Below, piece after piece: positions 4,387 through 5,823 of a DNA stretch of 5,823 nucleotides (positions are counted from its first letter, which is position 1; the number at the start of each line of letters is the position of its first letter). The position numbers were made by a program, and so were the translations under genes. The notes under the pieces were generated by a model that saw nothing but the letters and a program-made list of their open reading frames with translations, made no database searches and was not told where the DNA came from. Where the stretch lies: the NCBI GenBank assembly GCA_023451415.1, contig JAEXZK010000080.1:1-5823 (forward strand), read 5' to 3'. The DNA comes from Bacillota bacterium (GTDB lineage: Bacteria > Bacillota > Clostridia > Oscillospirales > Ruminococcaceae).

Positions 4387-5782
4387 ATATATGATTCGGA
4401 CTTTGGGCTGCGGCGCATTGGCTTTCCTGTACTTTGGCGTAAACGCGCTTTCGGATCAGAAGGAAGAAGATGAAATGGAGGGCCCCGGTAACGATCCACG
4501 ACACCGGGTAAGAGAGATACAGGGTGACGGGAGTCCGGAAAAGGGGGAACACAGTGGCCACCCACACCAGCCGCAGGCCGCATGCCCCCAGCAGCGAAAC
4601 CACCATGGGGATCATGGAATACCCCAGCCCGCGCAAAACGCCCACCAGGACGTCCATGATGCCGCAGAGCAGATAGGTGGTGCAGAGGCACCCCAGACGG
4701 ATCACAGCTTGGGCTATGACAGCCTCCTCGCCGGGGGCGTAGATACCCGCCAGGGTGCTGCCGCCGAGGTAGGCGGCATTGCCCAGGACAAAGCCCGTCA
4801 GTGCAGAAAACAACATGCACAGCTGTGCAACGCGGTCCATCCGGTTGCATTTGCCCGCGCCGTAGTTTTGGCTGGTAAAGGTGATGGCGGCCTGATAGAA
4901 GGCGTTCATGCCCACGTAGACAAAGCCCTCGATATTGGCGGCGGCGGCGGAACCCGCCACCAGCACAGGATCGTTAAAGGAGTTGATGGAGGACTGGATG
5001 ACCACATTGGACAGCGCAAAGAGGATGCCCTGGAACCCGGCCGGTAGCCCCACCTGCATGATATTGCGGACCACCTGGGGGTCGATCCGGAGTTTTTTGA
5101 AGTCCAGATTCATCGGCCACTGCTCCAAAGAGAGGCAGCGGAGCACCAACGCAGCGGAAATGTATTGGGATATGACGGTGGCCAAAGCCACGCCGTCCAC
5201 ATCCATACCCAAAGCGATGACAAAAAACAGATTGAGCAGGACGTTGACGATACCGGCCAGAGTGAGGTAGTACAACGGGCGCCGGGTATCCCCCTGGGCC
5301 CGCAGGATGGCCGCGCCGAAGTTGTACAGCAGGTTGGCGGGCATCCCCAAAAAATAGATCCGCAGATAGGTGGTGGAAAGGTCAATGACGTCGGTGGGGG
5401 AGGACATCCACTCCAGCAGCTGACGCGCCATGGTCACGCCAAAGACAGCCAGCGCCGTGCCGCTGACAAGGGCAAGCGCCAGGGAGGTGTGAACGCTGCG
5501 GCTCACGTCCTCGTGACGCTCAGCGCCCAGGTTACGGGCGACCACTACGTTGGTGCCCACCGAAAGGCCTATGAACAGGTTGATCATCAGGTTGATCAGC
5601 GAGCCGTTGGAGCCGACTGCGGCCAGAGCCTCTTTGCCCGCATACCGTCCCACCACCACCACGTCCGCCGCGTTGAACAGGAGCTGTAATATACTGGAAA
5701 ACATCAGCGGAAGCGCAAACCACAGGATCTTGTTCCACATAGTCCCGCTGCACATATCCATTTGATTTTGCCGTTTTAACAA
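4385..5782 (-). CDS. MATE family efflux transporter (first copy)
   Basis: This is a 465-residue multidrug and toxin extrusion (MATE) transporter, an inner-membrane antiporter that by family uses a Na+ or H+ gradient to export organic compounds; the substrate cannot be told from sequence. Two homologous halves are visible. The N-half opens with PLMFSSILQLLFNAADVVVV (about 25-44) and GRYAGKEALAAVG. The C-half starts near VGLPAGFQGILF (244-255) and carries the signature SQNYGAGK (304-311). About twelve hydrophobic segments fill the chain, and length is normal for the family. I place the start at TTG (5782-5780) because AGGAGG lies 8 nt upstream; the internal ATG at 5761 has no Shine-Dalgarno. 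The C-terminal tail after about residue 445 is polar. The stop codon is 11 nt before the rlmD start, so the two are probably co-transcribed. It differs clearly from the second MATE gene in the window. Family assignment is near certain; NorM- versus DinF-type subgroup is not resolved. Confidence 0.95.
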   Translation of the reverse strand: MLKRQNQMDMCSGTMWNKILWFALPLMFSSILQLLFNAADVVVVGRYAGKEALAAVGSNGSLINLMINLFIGLSVGTNVVVARNLGAERHEDVSRSVHTSLALALVSGTALAVFGVTMARQLLEWMSSPTDVIDLSTTYLRIYFLGMPANLLYNFGAAILRAQGDTRRPLYYLTLAGIVNVLLNLFFVIALGMDVDGVALATVISQYISAALVLRCLSLEQWPMNLDFKKLRIDPQVVRNIMQVGLPAGFQGILFALSNVVIQSSINSFNDPVLVAGSAAAANIEGFVYVGMNAFYQAAITFTSQNYGAGKCNRMDRVAQLCMLFSALTGFVLGNAAYLGGSTLAGIYAPGEEAVIAQAVIRLGCLCTTYLLCGIMDVLVGVLRGLGYSMIPMVVSLLGACGLRLVWVATVFPLFRTPVTLYLSYPVSWIVTGALHFIFFLLIRKRVYAKVQESQCAAAQSPNHI

Positions 5783-5790
5783 GGAATTTG

Positions 5791-5796
5791 CCTCCT
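5791..5796 (-). promoter_or_regulatory. Ribosome-binding site AGGAGG for the TTG-started MATE gene
   Basis: A perfect AGGAGG on the minus strand, 8 nt before TTG at 5782. It decides the start, since the nearest ATG codons (5761, 5755) have only A-rich sequence upstream. No promoter can be assigned in the 27 bases left before the window edge. Confidence 0.85.
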
Positions 5797-5823
5797 CTGT
5801 TTTAATGCTCAGCTCCCATATCC

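Noticed and set aside
3201..4394. A 397-codon open frame on the plus strand opposite rlmD
   Set aside because: It is antisense to a gene with complete family motifs; its Gly/His/Pro-rich product resembles no protein and is the usual G+C-driven mirror of a real coding frame.
4374..4850. Upstream in-frame extension of rlmD that could hold a TRAM domain
   Set aside because: It lies wholly inside the MATE coding sequence, has a Pro/Arg/His-rich product without TRAM features, and the Shine-Dalgarno supports the start at 4373.
1..5823. CRISPR array, tRNA/rRNA gene, insertion sequence or phage module
   Set aside because: I saw no regularly spaced repeats, no cloverleaf-like or rRNA-like sequence, and no transposase, integrase or phage structural motifs in any frame.

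Overview
This 5.8-kb window is G+C-rich and densely coded. All seven genes I can support lie on the minus strand, so in transcription order it reads from right to left. Consensus AGGAGG-type ribosome-binding sites sit in front of most genes, one start codon is TTG, and the proteins (two MATE exporters, an Fe-S RlmD-type methyltransferase, a clostridial-style sirtuin) look like those of a high-G+C Clostridia member, such as a gut Oscillospiraceae/Flavonifractor-like bacterium. The taxon is an inference from style and family only.

Layout, in transcription order: a MATE-family exporter (5782-4385, TTG start); 11 nt later, an rlmD-like 23S rRNA uracil-C5 methyltransferase without a TRAM domain (4373-3123); overlapping its last 13 bases, a 59-residue orphan protein (3135-2956); a second, diverged MATE exporter (2881-1526); a 111-residue protein that I tentatively match to DUF6054 (1351-1016); a Nudix hydrolase (845-360); and the first 75 codons of a Sir2/CobB NAD-dependent deacylase, which runs off the left edge (227-1). 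The first three genes are packed like one operon. The later genes are separated by gaps of 74, 174, 170 and 132 nt with no convincing rho-independent terminator, so read-through is possible but cannot be shown.

Functionally this looks like a mixed housekeeping/accessory neighbourhood: export of small molecules (two MATE pumps), rRNA modification, nucleotide or ADP-ribose clean-up (Nudix) and NAD-dependent deacylation (Sir2). I see no phage, transposon, CRISPR array, tRNA or rRNA gene.

The most unusual point is the gap between the Nudix and Sir2 genes. It contains a decayed second copy of the 5' end of the sirtuin gene: about 64 ungapped positions at about 75% identity, plus a 2-nt insertion just after the start codon and a degraded Shine-Dalgarno. 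The relic is followed by a hairpin, and its two reading frames end exactly at the Shine-Dalgarno and at the ATG of the intact sirtuin gene. This suggests a duplication relic that may now act as an upstream leader.
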